A stretch of 64,000 bases of DNA. Origin: Streptomyces roseolilacinus. GTDB taxonomy: Bacteria; Actinomycetota; Actinomycetes; Streptomycetales; Streptomycetaceae. The position numbers and the translations under genes are program-made. Below are positions 28,003 to 36,988 of this stretch, one piece after another. The first letter of the stretch is position 1. Each line of letters begins with the position of its first letter. Location: NCBI RefSeq assembly GCF_014649335.1, contig NZ_BMSV01000004.1, forward strand, positions 1 to 64,000, read 5' to 3'. A model generated the notes under the pieces. It was not told where the DNA came from and did no database searches. It saw nothing but the letters and a program-made list of their open reading frames with translations.

Positions 28003-29826
28003 GTGGACGCGCACAGCCGTGGAGGGGCGGAGGGCATCGACCCCGCCGACCAGTGGGTGTTGAACCCGCAGACCGGCAACTACGAACTGCGACTGGAACA
28101 CTCCGAAGGGCAGCCACCGACCCCCTCCCCCCACACCGGGACCACACCCCCCCGGGGGCGCCGTGCCGCCCGCAAGCCGTCCTCGCCCGCCCCCGCGCCG
28201 GCCTCCTCGGCCGAGGAGGCGCCGACGGGCTCCCGGCGCCGCGCGGCGGAGGTCCCCGGGCAGCGCAGGCGCCGGTCCGCCGAACCGCCCGCGCAGGGCG
28301 GCGGCGGTCGCCGCGGCGCGGCCCCGGCCGCAGCCGCGGCCGGCCGGCGCCGCGGGAAGGCGAAGGCGAAGGACAAGAAGACCCGCACGAAGAAGGCGCT
28401 CATGTGGACGGGCGGGGTCACCGCCTTCGTCCTCCTCGCCACCGGCGCCGTCGCCTACTACCTGTACGAGCGGCTCGACGGGAACCTCAGCACCATCGAC
28501 ATCGCGGGCGCGGGCGGTGGCAGCGGCTTCAAGAAGGACCAGGCCATCAACATCCTGGTCATCGGCACCGACAAGCGCACCGGCGACGGCAACTCCGGCT
28601 ACGGCGACAAGAACAGCCCCGGCCACGCCGACACGACGATCCTGCTGCACGTCTCCAAGGACCGGACGAACGCCACGGCGCTGTCCATCCCGCGCGACCT
28701 GATCACCGACATCCCCGAGTGCACCGCGAAGGCCGAGGACGGCTCGGAGAAGAAGATCCCCGCCCAGAGCGGCGTGCGGTTCAACACCAGCCTCGGCCAG
28801 ATGGACCGGAACCCGGGCTGCACCATGGCCACCGTCCACAAGCTCACCGGCGTCCCCGTCGACCACTTCATGATGGTCGACTTCAACGCCGTGAAGACGC
28901 TGTCGTCGGCCATCGGCGGGGTCGAGGTGTGCGTCGAGCAGCCCGTGAAGGACAAGAAGTCCGGACTGGACCTGCCCGCGGGCACGAGCACCATCGAGGG
29001 CGAGCAGGCGCTGGCGTTCGTCCGCACCCGGCAGGCGTTCGGCAACAAGAGCGACCTGAGCCGCATCCAGACCCAGCAGCAGTTCATGGGCTCGATGTTC
29101 CGCAAGATGAAGTCGAGCGACACGCTGACCAGCCCGTCGAAGCTGCTGGACCTCGCGGACGCGGCGACGAAGGCGCTCACCGTCGACAGCGGCATAGGCA
29201 GCGTCAAGAAGCTCCAGGAACTGGGCATGGAGATCGCCAAGGTCGACCCGAAGAACATCACCTTCGCCACGGTCCCGGTGCTCGACAACCCGGCCGAGAG
29301 GATCAAGGCGACGGTCGTCCTCGACGAGGCGAAGGCCCCGTCGCTCTTCTCGATCATCCAGAACGACATCTCGCTCAGCGAGGTGGAGCAGAAGGAGAAG
29401 GACGCCAAGAACGCCGAGAAGGAGGCGCAGGCCGCGCTCCTCAAGGGCCCCCGGGCCGAGCCCTCCGACGTGCGCGTCGACGTATACAACGGCAGCGGGA
29501 TGCGCGGCGGGGCCCAGGCGACGATCGTCTGGCTGCAGAACTCGGCGGGCGTCCTCAAGTCGGCGAACAAGGCCAACGCCCCGGCGGAGGTCGAGAAGAC
29601 GACGCTGGAGTACGCGCCGAACCAGGCGGACCAGGCCCGCGCGCTCGCGGACCTGATGGGGCTGCCCGCGACGGCACTGAAGCAGGGCACGGCGGACGCC
29701 GGGGAGCGCGAGCCGATGAAGCTGACCCTCGGCAGGGACTTCAAGGGCGCGGGCGTCCCCCTCACCGGTCCGGCGAAGGCGCCGGAGGGTGCGATGGCGG
29801 CGGACAAACAGGTGTGCGCGAAGTGA
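28003..29826 (+). CDS. LCP-family protein with LytR_C domain (LCP2)
   Basis: A 607-residue LCP protein. I chose the GTG at 28003 (VDAHSRGGAEGIDPADQW) because GGAGG lies 12 bases upstream; the open frame runs further back, with starts at 27931 and 27955 as alternatives. A basic Ala/Arg/Pro-rich cytosolic region of about 130 residues precedes one membrane helix. The LCP domain has NILVIGTDKRTGDG, ALSIPRDLITDIPE, VDHFMMVDFNAVKTLSSAIGG and ALAFVRTRQAF. A C-terminal LytR_C domain (PF13399-like) begins at VRVDVYNGSGMRGGAQ. It is followed 29 bases later by LCP3, probably in one operon. Function as LCP1. Confidence 0.92.
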   Translation: MDAHSRGGAEGIDPADQWVLNPQTGNYELRLEHSEGQPPTPSPHTGTTPPRGRRAARKPSSPAPAPASSAEEAPTGSRRRAAEVPGQRRRRSAEPPAQGGGGRRGAAPAAAAAGRRRGKAKAKDKKTRTKKALMWTGGVTAFVLLATGAVAYYLYERLDGNLSTIDIAGAGGGSGFKKDQAINILVIGTDKRTGDGNSGYGDKNSPGHADTTILLHVSKDRTNATALSIPRDLITDIPECTAKAEDGSEKKIPAQSGVRFNTSLGQMDRNPGCTMATVHKLTGVPVDHFMMVDFNAVKTLSSAIGGVEVCVEQPVKDKKSGLDLPAGTSTIEGEQALAFVRTRQAFGNKSDLSRIQTQQQFMGSMFRKMKSSDTLTSPSKLLDLADAATKALTVDSGIGSVKKLQELGMEIAKVDPKNITFATVPVLDNPAERIKATVVLDEAKAPSLFSIIQNDISLSEVEQKEKDAKNAEKEAQAALLKGPRAEPSDVRVDVYNGSGMRGGAQATIVWLQNSAGVLKSANKANAPAEVEKTTLEYAPNQADQARALADLMGLPATALKQGTADAGEREPMKLTLGRDFKGAGVPLTGPAKAPEGAMAADKQVCAK

Positions 29827-29855
29827 CGCGGACCTGATCAACAGGGGAGACATGG

Positions 29856-31664
29856 GTGGGACACAGCAGCGTGCGTGGGGAGGGGACGCGAAACGGCGTC
29901 CCGCACGCCCGAAGCGCCCGTGACCGGGACCGAGGCGACGGTCCCGGCGAAACGGGTCCGGCGGACGACCGGACCGGCGGCGGCGCCGTCGCGACGGACG
30001 ACGCCACGAGTACGGGTACCGGCGCGGCGCCCGGCACCGGGCGCCGCGCCCGGCGCGCGGGCGGCGGCGGCCCGGACGGGGGGAAGGGCGGCGGGGCCGC
30101 GCCCGGCACGCGGGGCGCGGGAGGCGGCCGGCGGCCGCGGCGGCGCGCCGACGGCGGCAAGCGGCGGGTGTTCCGCTGGATCGCCTCGGTGGTGTCGCTG
30201 CTGATACTCGCCACCGCGGGCGCCGGGTACCTCTACATCGAGCACCTCAACGGCAACATCCGCAGCGGCGGCCGCAGCGGCGGCGACAGCGGGGTGGAGA
30301 AGGCCGCGCCCGACGCGTCCGGCCACACCCCGCTCAACATCCTGCTGATCGGCGCGGACGGCCGTAACTCCAAGGAGAACCTGGCGCTCGGCGGCGCCAA
30401 GGACACCGTCGGCGACAAGCCGCGCGGCGACGTCCAGATGCTGCTGCACGTCTCCGCCGACCGCAGGAGCGCCGCCGTGGTGAGCATCCCGCGCGACACC
30501 CGCGTCGACATCCCCGCCTGCAGGGACGACGAGACCGGCGAGGAGTACCCGCCGACCAACCGGATCATCACCGAGTCGCTGCAGCGCGGCGGGCCCGGCT
30601 GCACCCTCACCACGTGGGAGAAGCTGACCGGGGTCTACGTCGACCACTGGATGATGGTCGACTTCGCCGGCGTGGTGCGGATGGCCGACGCGGTCGGCGG
30701 TGTCCCGGTGTGCGTCAAGCAGGGCGTGTGGGACCGGCCGACCCCGCAGGTCCCGGGCGGCTCCGGGCTGAAGCTGAGGAAGGGCGAGACGTACGTCAAG
30801 GGCGAGCAGGCCCTGCAGTGGCTGCGCACCCGGCACGCGTTCTTCAACGACCAGGGCCGCGCCCGCGCCCAGCACATGTACATGAACGCGATGCTGCGCC
30901 AGCTCAAGGCGCAGAACGCGTTCACGGACACCGGCCGGATCACCGACCTCGCGGAGGCCGGGACGAAGGCGATCAAGGTGTCCGAGGAGCTCGGGACGGT
31001 GAGCAAGCTCTTCGACCTCGCCATGGAGCTGAAGGACGTCCCCACCAACCGCATCACCATGACGACGCTGCCGACGGTCGAGGACCCGCAGAACCGCGCG
31101 CACCTGCTGCCCGTGAAGGACTCCGCGCAGCGGATCTGGCGGATGCTCCGCGAGGACGTCCCCTTCGACGCCAACGGCGGGCCGGCGGCGAAGCCGAAGC
31201 CGACCGCCGCGCCGAAGGAGACCGGTCCGGCCGCGGCCGCGCCGTCCTCCCTCGCCGTCACGGTCGTCAACGGCACCGGGGCGGAGGGGCGGTACGCGGT
31301 GAAGGGCCGCGCCGGCGGGATCGCCGAGGTGCTGCGCGGCAAGGGCTTCACCCGGGCCGACGCCTCCCGGGCCACGGAGCCCGCGGCGGAGACGGTCCTC
31401 GCCTACCCCACGTCGTCCGGCGCGCAGGGCAGGGCGGACGCGCTGTCCGTGGCGAAGGCGATCGGCCTGCCGGCCGGCGCGGTGCGGGCCGCCGGCGACG
31501 TGGACGGGCTGAGGCTGACCGTCGGTGCGGACTGGCGCGAGGGCGACGCGTTCCCGCGGCAGGAGGACCCCAAGGCCGGCGACCTGCCGCCGGACGCCGA
31601 GAACTCCAACGGCGCCAAGGCCGACTGCATGGACGTGTACAAGCCCTACCAGTACGACTGGTAG
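29856..31664 (+). CDS. LCP-family protein with LytR_C domain (LCP3)
   Basis: A 602-residue LCP protein with a GTG start after GGGGAG. A cytosolic region of about 100 residues, rich in Gly, Arg and Ala, precedes a membrane helix near 108-126. The LCP domain shows NILLIGADGRNSKEN, AVVSIPRDTRVDIPAC, VDHWMMVDFAGVVRMADAVGG and ALQWLRTRHAFFNDQGR. A LytR_C domain starts at VTVVNGTGAEGRYAVKG near residue 470. The third member of the LCP run; it ends convergently with LCP4 across a strong hairpin. Confidence 0.92.
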   Translation: MGHSSVRGEGTRNGVPHARSARDRDRGDGPGETGPADDRTGGGAVATDDATSTGTGAAPGTGRRARRAGGGGPDGGKGGGAAPGTRGAGGGRRPRRRADGGKRRVFRWIASVVSLLILATAGAGYLYIEHLNGNIRSGGRSGGDSGVEKAAPDASGHTPLNILLIGADGRNSKENLALGGAKDTVGDKPRGDVQMLLHVSADRRSAAVVSIPRDTRVDIPACRDDETGEEYPPTNRIITESLQRGGPGCTLTTWEKLTGVYVDHWMMVDFAGVVRMADAVGGVPVCVKQGVWDRPTPQVPGGSGLKLRKGETYVKGEQALQWLRTRHAFFNDQGRARAQHMYMNAMLRQLKAQNAFTDTGRITDLAEAGTKAIKVSEELGTVSKLFDLAMELKDVPTNRITMTTLPTVEDPQNRAHLLPVKDSAQRIWRMLREDVPFDANGGPAAKPKPTAAPKETGPAAAAPSSLAVTVVNGTGAEGRYAVKGRAGGIAEVLRGKGFTRADASRATEPAAETVLAYPTSSGAQGRADALSVAKAIGLPAGAVRAAGDVDGLRLTVGADWREGDAFPRQEDPKAGDLPPDAENSNGAKADCMDVYKPYQYDW

Positions 31665-31678
31665 GGGCCCGTGCGGTG

Positions 31679-31722
31679 ACGGGGCGGGGCCGGCCACCCC
31701 CGGGTGGCCGGCCCCGCCCCGT
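31679..31722. terminator. Bidirectional terminator between LCP3 and LCP4
   Basis: A perfect 20-bp inverted repeat with a 4-base loop, midway between convergent stops at 31664 and 31735. Confidence 0.8.
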
Positions 31723-31734
31723 ACCGGCGGAGGG

Positions 31735-33018
31735 TCAGTTCCCGGTGACGGTGACCTTCTCGTCGTTCTGGATCTGGCGCACCAGCTCCTTCACCTTCGT
31801 CCTGTCCCAGACGAGGTTGCCGCCGCGGCTGCCGGAGACGGGCATGTTCATCGACTTCCCGTCACCGCCGTTGACGCTCTTCATCGCGAAGAACATCTCG
31901 GCGAGGTCGAACAGCGACATGTCCTTGTCGACGATGAGCGTGTCGAGGCCGGCGCCGAGTGTCGGGTACAGCGCGAACGGGTTGAGGACCGTGCCCGGCG
32001 TCGCCGCCTGGTTGGCGAGCGCCGCGAGGAACTTCTGCTGGTTCTTCGTCCGCGCCAGGTCCGACTCGGCGAAGGCGTAGCGGGTCCGGACGAACGCGAG
32101 CGCCTGCTCGCCGTCGAGGGTCTGCTTGCCCGCCTTGAAGTCGGCGCCGGACTTCTTGTCCTTGAAGCCCTTGTCGATGGTCAGCTCGACACCGCCGAGC
32201 GCGTCGACGATGTTGGCGAAGCCGGCGAAACCGATCTCCGCGTAGTGGTCGATGCGCAGCCCGGTGTTGTGCTCGACGGTGCGGACGAGCAGTTCGGGGC
32301 CGTCCTCGGCGTACGCCGCGTTCAGCTTCACGCGGCGGCCGGTGCCCTTGAACGTCTTGCCGGACTCCGAGCCGACGAACGTGGGGATCTCCACGTCCGA
32401 GTCGCGCGGCAGGGAGATCATCGTGTTCCCGCTGCCGCAGGCGGCGAGGATCATCATCGAGTCGGTGCGCTTGCCGTCGGCGGAGCCGGTGTGCAGGCGC
32501 TTCTTGTCCTCGGCGGTCATGCCCTCGCGGCTGTCGGAGCCGACGATGAGGTACGTGGTGCAGTCGCCCTCCTGCGGGCGCTCGACGACCTTGGAGAGGT
32601 CCACCTCGCGGCGCATCTTGCCGTCGGCCCAGAAGTACGTGCCGATCGTCGTGGCCAGGACGACGACCGCGACCGTGATCGAGCCGACCTTGATGCGGCG
32701 GCCCCAGTTCGGCGCGGAGCGCGCGCCCGGGCCGTACGGCGGCGGGGGCGGCGTGCCGGGGCCGCGGCCGCCGCCCCCGCCCGGCGCCCCGCCGTGGCCG
32801 CCGTCGCGGGGGATGCCGTAGACCTGGCCCGTGTTGTAGCCGCTGTCGTACGGCGCGGTGTGGCCCGCCACGTCGTCGTACCCCTGCCGCTGCTGCGGCG
32901 GTACGGAGCCGGGCCGCACGTGGGGCATCACGCGGGCGCCCTCGGGCTGGGCGTCGGCGCTGCCGCGGCCGTGACGCGCGTCACGGCCGCCGGACCATCC
33001 TTCAGGCCAGTCATTCAT
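31735..33018 (-). CDS. LCP-family protein (LCP4)
   Basis: A 427-residue LCP protein. The start at 33018 (MNDWPEGWSGG) is chosen over a frame extension of 24 codons. The first 110 residues are Gly/Pro/Gln-rich and cytosolic, followed by one membrane helix (about 110-130). The LCP domain has TTYLIVGSDSREGMT, TMISLPRDSDVEIP, IDHYAEIGFAGFANIVDALGGV and ALAFVRTRYAFAESDL. No LytR_C domain. It contains a MMILAACGSGN variant of the strand before the second motif. It faces LCP3 and diverges from the thioesterase gene. LCP4 and LCP5 are on the opposite strand to LCP1-3. Confidence 0.92.
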   Translation of the reverse strand: MNDWPEGWSGGRDARHGRGSADAQPEGARVMPHVRPGSVPPQQRQGYDDVAGHTAPYDSGYNTGQVYGIPRDGGHGGAPGGGGGRGPGTPPPPPYGPGARSAPNWGRRIKVGSITVAVVVLATTIGTYFWADGKMRREVDLSKVVERPQEGDCTTYLIVGSDSREGMTAEDKKRLHTGSADGKRTDSMMILAACGSGNTMISLPRDSDVEIPTFVGSESGKTFKGTGRRVKLNAAYAEDGPELLVRTVEHNTGLRIDHYAEIGFAGFANIVDALGGVELTIDKGFKDKKSGADFKAGKQTLDGEQALAFVRTRYAFAESDLARTKNQQKFLAALANQAATPGTVLNPFALYPTLGAGLDTLIVDKDMSLFDLAEMFFAMKSVNGGDGKSMNMPVSGSRGGNLVWDRTKVKELVRQIQNDEKVTVTGN

Positions 33019-33137
33019 GCGCAACAGTGTGCCGCGCGCCCGCGCGGTCCTTACAGGGCGGGTGGGAAATCGGGGCTCCGCTGTAGCCAAGCTGATGCAA
33101 TGCGGACCTTCCCGACCTCGGGCATATGGTGGAGGGC

Positions 33138-33671
33138 ATGACAGATCAGGCCATCCCCGAGGGCAAGCCGACCTCGGCGTCCCGCACCACGCTCAGCCAC
33201 ATCATGACGGGCAACGACACCAACCTGCTCGGCACCGTGCACGGCGGAGTGATCATGAAGCTGGTGGACGACGCGGCGGGCGCGGTCGCCGGCCGCCACT
33301 CCGGCGGGCCCGCCGTGACCGCTTCCATGGACGAGATGGTCTTCCTGGAGCCCGTCCGCGTCGGTGACCTCGTCCATGTGAAGGCGCAGGTCAACTGGAC
33401 CGGCCGGTCCTCCATGGAGGTCGGCGTGCGGGTGCTGGCCGAGCGGTGGAACGAGTCCACGGCGGCCACCCAGGTCGGCTCGGCGTACCTGGTGTTCGCC
33501 GCCGTCGACGCGGACGGCAAGCCCCGTCCCGTACCGCCGGTGCTCCCGGAGACCGAGCGGGACAAGCGCCGCTACCAGGAGGCCCAGATCCGCCGCACCC
33601 ACCGGCTGGCCCGCCGCCGCGCCATCAAGGAGCTGCGCGAGCGCCGGGCGGCGGAGGGCATCGACGACTGA
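33138..33671 (+). CDS. Acyl-CoA thioesterase, hotdog fold
   Basis: A 177-residue hotdog-fold thioesterase of the YciA/BFIT type. It hydrolyses acyl-CoA to free acid and CoA in the cytosol. The N-terminal helix segment contains NDTNLLGTVHGGVIMKLVDDAAG (core GTVHGGVIMKLVDDAAG), where the Asp is catalytic, followed by ASMDEMVFLEPVRVGDLVHV. A basic Arg/Lys-rich tail of about 45 residues follows. The ATG at 33138 is used; GGAGGG lies immediately in front, while an upstream ATG at 33126 is possible. It sits among LCP genes but is probably independent of them. Confidence 0.88.
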   Translation: MTDQAIPEGKPTSASRTTLSHIMTGNDTNLLGTVHGGVIMKLVDDAAGAVAGRHSGGPAVTASMDEMVFLEPVRVGDLVHVKAQVNWTGRSSMEVGVRVLAERWNESTAATQVGSAYLVFAAVDADGKPRPVPPVLPETERDKRRYQEAQIRRTHRLARRRAIKELRERRAAEGIDD

Positions 33672-33689
33672 GCGCCGCCCCGGGCCCTC

Positions 33690-35225
33690 TCAGGAGCAGA
33701 CGACCTGGTCGCCGGTGAGGGCCTCGTACCCCCCGCCGGGCCGCGGCGCGGGGGCCGGGTCCTCCGCCCGCACCCGGCGCACCTCCGTGAAGTCCGCGCC
33801 GGCCGTGACCTTCATCAGCGGCCCCTGACCGGGCACGGCCATCAGCCGGGCGCCGGGCAGCGCCGCCGCGAGGGACTTCACCGAGCGGTCCCAGGCCGGG
33901 TCGTACGCGACGACGGTCCGCTTCGCGTCCTGCCGGTCGGCGTTGTACGGGGTGCGGGTCGTGTCGAAGCCCGTCGCCCGCAGCGCGGCGTCCACCCGGG
34001 CGCCCAGGCCGCGGACCCGGGTGCCGTTGTACACCTGGACCCGGACGTCCCGGGGCGGCACGTCGACGACCCCGCGGCGCGACGCCGGCCCGGCGGGGCG
34101 GGTGGTGAGGGGGCGGTCCCGGCGGATCGACTCGAACAGCTCCTGCGCCTGCACGGCGTCCCACTTCACCGTCGACCCGACGCCGTCGATCCGCACGCCC
34201 ACCGCCCCGACCGGTACGGACGTGAACTCGGACGACGCCGTCGTGAAGCCGCGCATAGCCCTGGCCAGCGCCAGCATCTCCTCCGTGCCGAACCCCCGGT
34301 CCGCGCGGACCGAGCCGGCCATCGCGTCGAGGACGTCGCGCAGCCGCACCGGGTTGAACAGCGCGCCGCTGCTCGCCGCCCGGTCGATCAGCGCGGCGAC
34401 GAACCGCTGCTGCCGCTGCATCCGCCCCAGGTCGGACGCCCCGTCGACGTGGCGGGACCGCACGTACTGCAGGGCCCTGCCGCCGTCGAGGGTGTGCGTC
34501 CCGGCGGGCAGGTCCAGGCCCGTGTAGGGGTCCTTCACGGGACGGTCGGTGCAGATCCGGACGCCGCCGAGGGCGTCGACGGTGCGCATGAAGCTGGTGA
34601 AGTCGACCTCCAGGTAATGGTCGATCTTCACGCCGGTCATCTGCTCCACGGTGCGGACGGTGAGGTTGGGGCCGCCCTCGGCGTAGGCGGCGTTCAGCTT
34701 GACCGGGTGGCCGGCGTGGCGCTCGCCGGTGGTCGCGTCGGTGTGCTCGGGCAGCTCGGCGTACGAGTCGCGGGGCAGGGACACCAGGCTGGCGCGCCGG
34801 CGGTCCTCCGAGATGTGCGCCAGCATGATCGTGTCCGTGCAGCGGCAGGGGGCGCCGCCGAGCCGGTAGCGGGCCTTGTCCGCGGGCGTGACCTCGTCGC
34901 GGCCGTCCGTGCCGACGAGCAGGATGTTCGTGCCGTGGCCGGGCGCGGGGCGGTTCTTCATGTCCTTGAACGCGTCGACCCGGCCGATGCCCGTGTCGAG
35001 GCTGGTGACGACGGCGTGGCCGACGCCGCCGGCGGCGAGGACCAGGACGGACAGGGCCGTCGCCAGCCGCGTCCCCCACCGGGCCCCCCGTCCGCGGGAC
35101 CGCCGCTCCGACCGCCCCGCCCCGGGCGCCGCGGGCCGTCCGGCCCCGGGCGCCGCCGGCCGTCGCGCACCGCGGGCCGGCGGTCGGGGGACCGGTCGTG
35201 CGGGTCGGCGGGGCGGCGTGGGCAC
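33690..35225 (-). CDS. LCP-family protein with LytR_C domain (LCP5)
   Basis: A 511-residue LCP protein. A GTG at 35225 with GGAGGTG 8 bases upstream is the best start; the frame continues upstream without support. A basic Pro/Arg/Ala N-terminus of about 45 residues precedes one membrane helix. The LCP domain has NILLVGTDGRDEVTP, ASLVSLPRDSYAELP, IDHYLEVDFTSFMRTVDALGG and ALQYVRSRHVDGASDLG. A LytR_C domain begins at VRVQVYNGTRVRGLGAR. It is divergent from the ExoA-like glycosyltransferase gene. It has a CRCTD pair of cysteines before the second motif, not seen in the other five. Confidence 0.92.
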   Translation of the reverse strand: MPTPPRRPARPVPRPPARGARRPAAPGAGRPAAPGAGRSERRSRGRGARWGTRLATALSVLVLAAGGVGHAVVTSLDTGIGRVDAFKDMKNRPAPGHGTNILLVGTDGRDEVTPADKARYRLGGAPCRCTDTIMLAHISEDRRRASLVSLPRDSYAELPEHTDATTGERHAGHPVKLNAAYAEGGPNLTVRTVEQMTGVKIDHYLEVDFTSFMRTVDALGGVRICTDRPVKDPYTGLDLPAGTHTLDGGRALQYVRSRHVDGASDLGRMQRQQRFVAALIDRAASSGALFNPVRLRDVLDAMAGSVRADRGFGTEEMLALARAMRGFTTASSEFTSVPVGAVGVRIDGVGSTVKWDAVQAQELFESIRRDRPLTTRPAGPASRRGVVDVPPRDVRVQVYNGTRVRGLGARVDAALRATGFDTTRTPYNADRQDAKRTVVAYDPAWDRSVKSLAAALPGARLMAVPGQGPLMKVTAGADFTEVRRVRAEDPAPAPRPGGGYEALTGDQVVCS

Positions 35226-35433
35226 GAAGGACACCTCCGCGGGCGGATGGGGGGATCGCCACAGTAGGCCCATACGATCAGCGGCCGGCCGCACCACCCT
35301 GGGCGGCGCGCACCGGTGTCGCCCGTTCGCGGTAACGTGGCGGGCGTTACCGCTGTCCGCCCGCCGGGGGTCGCCCCCCGGGCCTCCGGGGCCGTCGCCG
35401 CCCCGGGACGTCCTTACGCACCTCCGAGGAGCC

Positions 35434-36444
35434 ATGTCCCTGCCCCCGGTCTCCGTGATCATGCCGGTCCTCAACGAGGAGCGGCATCTTCGCAACGCGG
35501 TCCGTCACATCCTCGAGCAGGAGTACGACGGCGAGATGGAGGTGGTGATCGCGCTCGGCCCGTCCACGGACCGCACCGACGAGATCGCCGCCGAGCTGGT
35601 CCGCGAGGACCCGCGCGTGCACACCGTCCCCAACCCGTCGGGCCGCACGCCCGCCGCGCTGAACGCGGCGATCAGGGCGTCGCGCCACCCGGTCGTGGTG
35701 CGCGTCGACGGGCACGGCATGCTGTCGCCGAACTACATCGCGACGGCGGTGCGGCTGCTGGAGGAGACCGGCGCGCAGAACGTCGGCGGCATCATGCACG
35801 CCGAGGGCGAGAACGCCTGGGAGGACGCCGTCGCCGCCGCGATGACGTCCCGGATAGGCGTGGGCAACGCCGCGTTCCACACGGGCGGCGAGGCGGGCCC
35901 GGCGGAGACGGTGTACCTGGGCGTGTTCCGGCGCGAGGCGCTGGAGCAGCAGGGCGGGTACAACGAGGAGTTCATCCGCGCGCAGGACTGGGAGCTGAAC
36001 TTCCGCATCCGCGAGGCCGGCGGGCTGATCTGGTTCTCCCCCGAACTGCGCGTGCAGTACCGGCCGCGGCCGTCCGTACGGGCGCTGGCCAAGCAGTACA
36101 AGGACTACGGCCGCTGGCGCCACGTCGTCGCCCGCTACCACCAGGGCTCCATCAACCTGCGCTACCTGGCCCCGCCGACGGCCGTCTGCGCCATCGCGGC
36201 CGGTCTCGTCGTGGGCGCCACGCTCACGCCGCTGGGCTTCGTCGTCCCGGGCGGCTACCTCGCGGCGATCGTCCTGGGCTCGGTGCCGGCGGGCAGGGGC
36301 CTGTCGCTGAAGGCCCGGCTGCAGATCCCGGTGGCGCTGGCGACGATGCACATGTCGTGGGGCTTCGGCTTCCTGACCAGCCCGCGCTCCCTGGCGAGGA
36401 AGGTCATCGCCAGCCGCCGCCCGTCGGTCCGCACGGCGGCCTGA
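35434..36444 (+). CDS. Family 2 glycosyltransferase, ExoA-like
   Basis: A 336-residue GT-A glycosyltransferase resembling succinoglycan ExoA. It has VSVIMPVLNEERHLRNAV, a DRTDEIAA nucleotide loop, VVRVDGHGMLSPNYIATAV (DxD-like metal residue), and FIRAQDWELNFRIREAGG as the acceptor motif. Two C-terminal membrane segments start near residue 250. The start at 35434 has GAGGA upstream. It could add a sugar to a lipid-linked intermediate at the cytosolic membrane face. It is divergent from LCP5, and the stop is two bases before a 64-base perfect hairpin. Confidence 0.88.
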   Translation: MSLPPVSVIMPVLNEERHLRNAVRHILEQEYDGEMEVVIALGPSTDRTDEIAAELVREDPRVHTVPNPSGRTPAALNAAIRASRHPVVVRVDGHGMLSPNYIATAVRLLEETGAQNVGGIMHAEGENAWEDAVAAAMTSRIGVGNAAFHTGGEAGPAETVYLGVFRREALEQQGGYNEEFIRAQDWELNFRIREAGGLIWFSPELRVQYRPRPSVRALAKQYKDYGRWRHVVARYHQGSINLRYLAPPTAVCAIAAGLVVGATLTPLGFVVPGGYLAAIVLGSVPAGRGLSLKARLQIPVALATMHMSWGFGFLTSPRSLARKVIASRRPSVRTAA

Positions 36445-36445
36445 C

Positions 36446-36509
36446 ACTGACGGCACGTACGAAGGCCCCGGCGTCCTCGGACGCCGGGGCCTTCGTACGT
36501 GCCGTCAGT
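36446..36509. terminator. Bidirectional terminator, 31-bp perfect stem
   Basis: Positions 36446-36476 and 36479-36509 are exact reverse complements with a 2-base loop. It lies between the convergent glycosyltransferase and GntR genes. Such a stem is unusually long. Confidence 0.85.
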
Positions 36510-36537
36510 TTGCGGGGCGCGCAAGCCGGTGGGCGAG

Positions 36538-36813
36538 TCAGCCCGTGGGTTCTCCGCCCTCGGGACCGCCGGGCTTCGCGATGACGAACACGCCCTTGCC
36601 CTGGACGCCCTGCACGATGCCCTCGGCCTGGAGCACCTCGATGGCGGACTTGATGGTCCGGCGACTGACCGTACCGCCCGTCTCCTGCTCCAGCTCGTAG
36701 TGGGAGGGGATGCGGCGGCCGACCGGGATGTCGCCGTTCCTGATGCGTTCCCGCAAGGCGGATGCCAGCTGCAGATACATCGGGGTGATGCTCTCGCGGT
36801 CGATCTCGATCAT
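36538..36813 (-). CDS. Small GntR/YtrA-type transcriptional regulator
   Basis: A 91-residue GntR-family protein consisting almost only of the winged-helix domain: YLQLASALRERIRNGDIPVG, then IPSHYELEQETG, VSRRTIKSAIEVLQ and the wing GIVQGVQGKGVFV. The C-terminal ligand domain is absent, as in YtrA-type and some plasmid-borne regulators. It is probably a repressor of the divergent small-protein operon at 36989. The region 36813-36844 has the inverted repeat TGACCTGG, 16 bases, CCAGGTCA, overlapping its own start codon, and further ACGT boxes lie beyond. Ligand unknown. Confidence 0.88.
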   Translation of the reverse strand: MIEIDRESITPMYLQLASALRERIRNGDIPVGRRIPSHYELEQETGGTVSRRTIKSAIEVLQAEGIVQGVQGKGVFVIAKPGGPEGGEPTG

Positions 36814-36895
36814 GACCTGGAGCCTAAGTGGTCATCCCAGGTCAACATAGGTCGCGCCATTACGTCCCTTCACGTACATGGACGTGCTATGACGT
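36813..36895. promoter_or_regulatory. GntR operator region with phased ACGT boxes
   Basis: TGACCTGG (36813-36820) and CCAGGTCA (36837-36844) form an inverted repeat overlapping the GntR start. Further right, ACGT occurs at 36862, 36872, 36882 and 36892, exactly one DNA turn (10 bases) apart. The region separates divergent genes. Confidence 0.5.
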
Positions 36896-36988
36896 ACCAA
36901 GTGGCGTACAGTCAGGAGCGACAGAAGACCCCCGCGACGGATGGAGCCGTCCGGGGGCGCGGCCACCAGCTTTCGAGGAGCTGACGAC

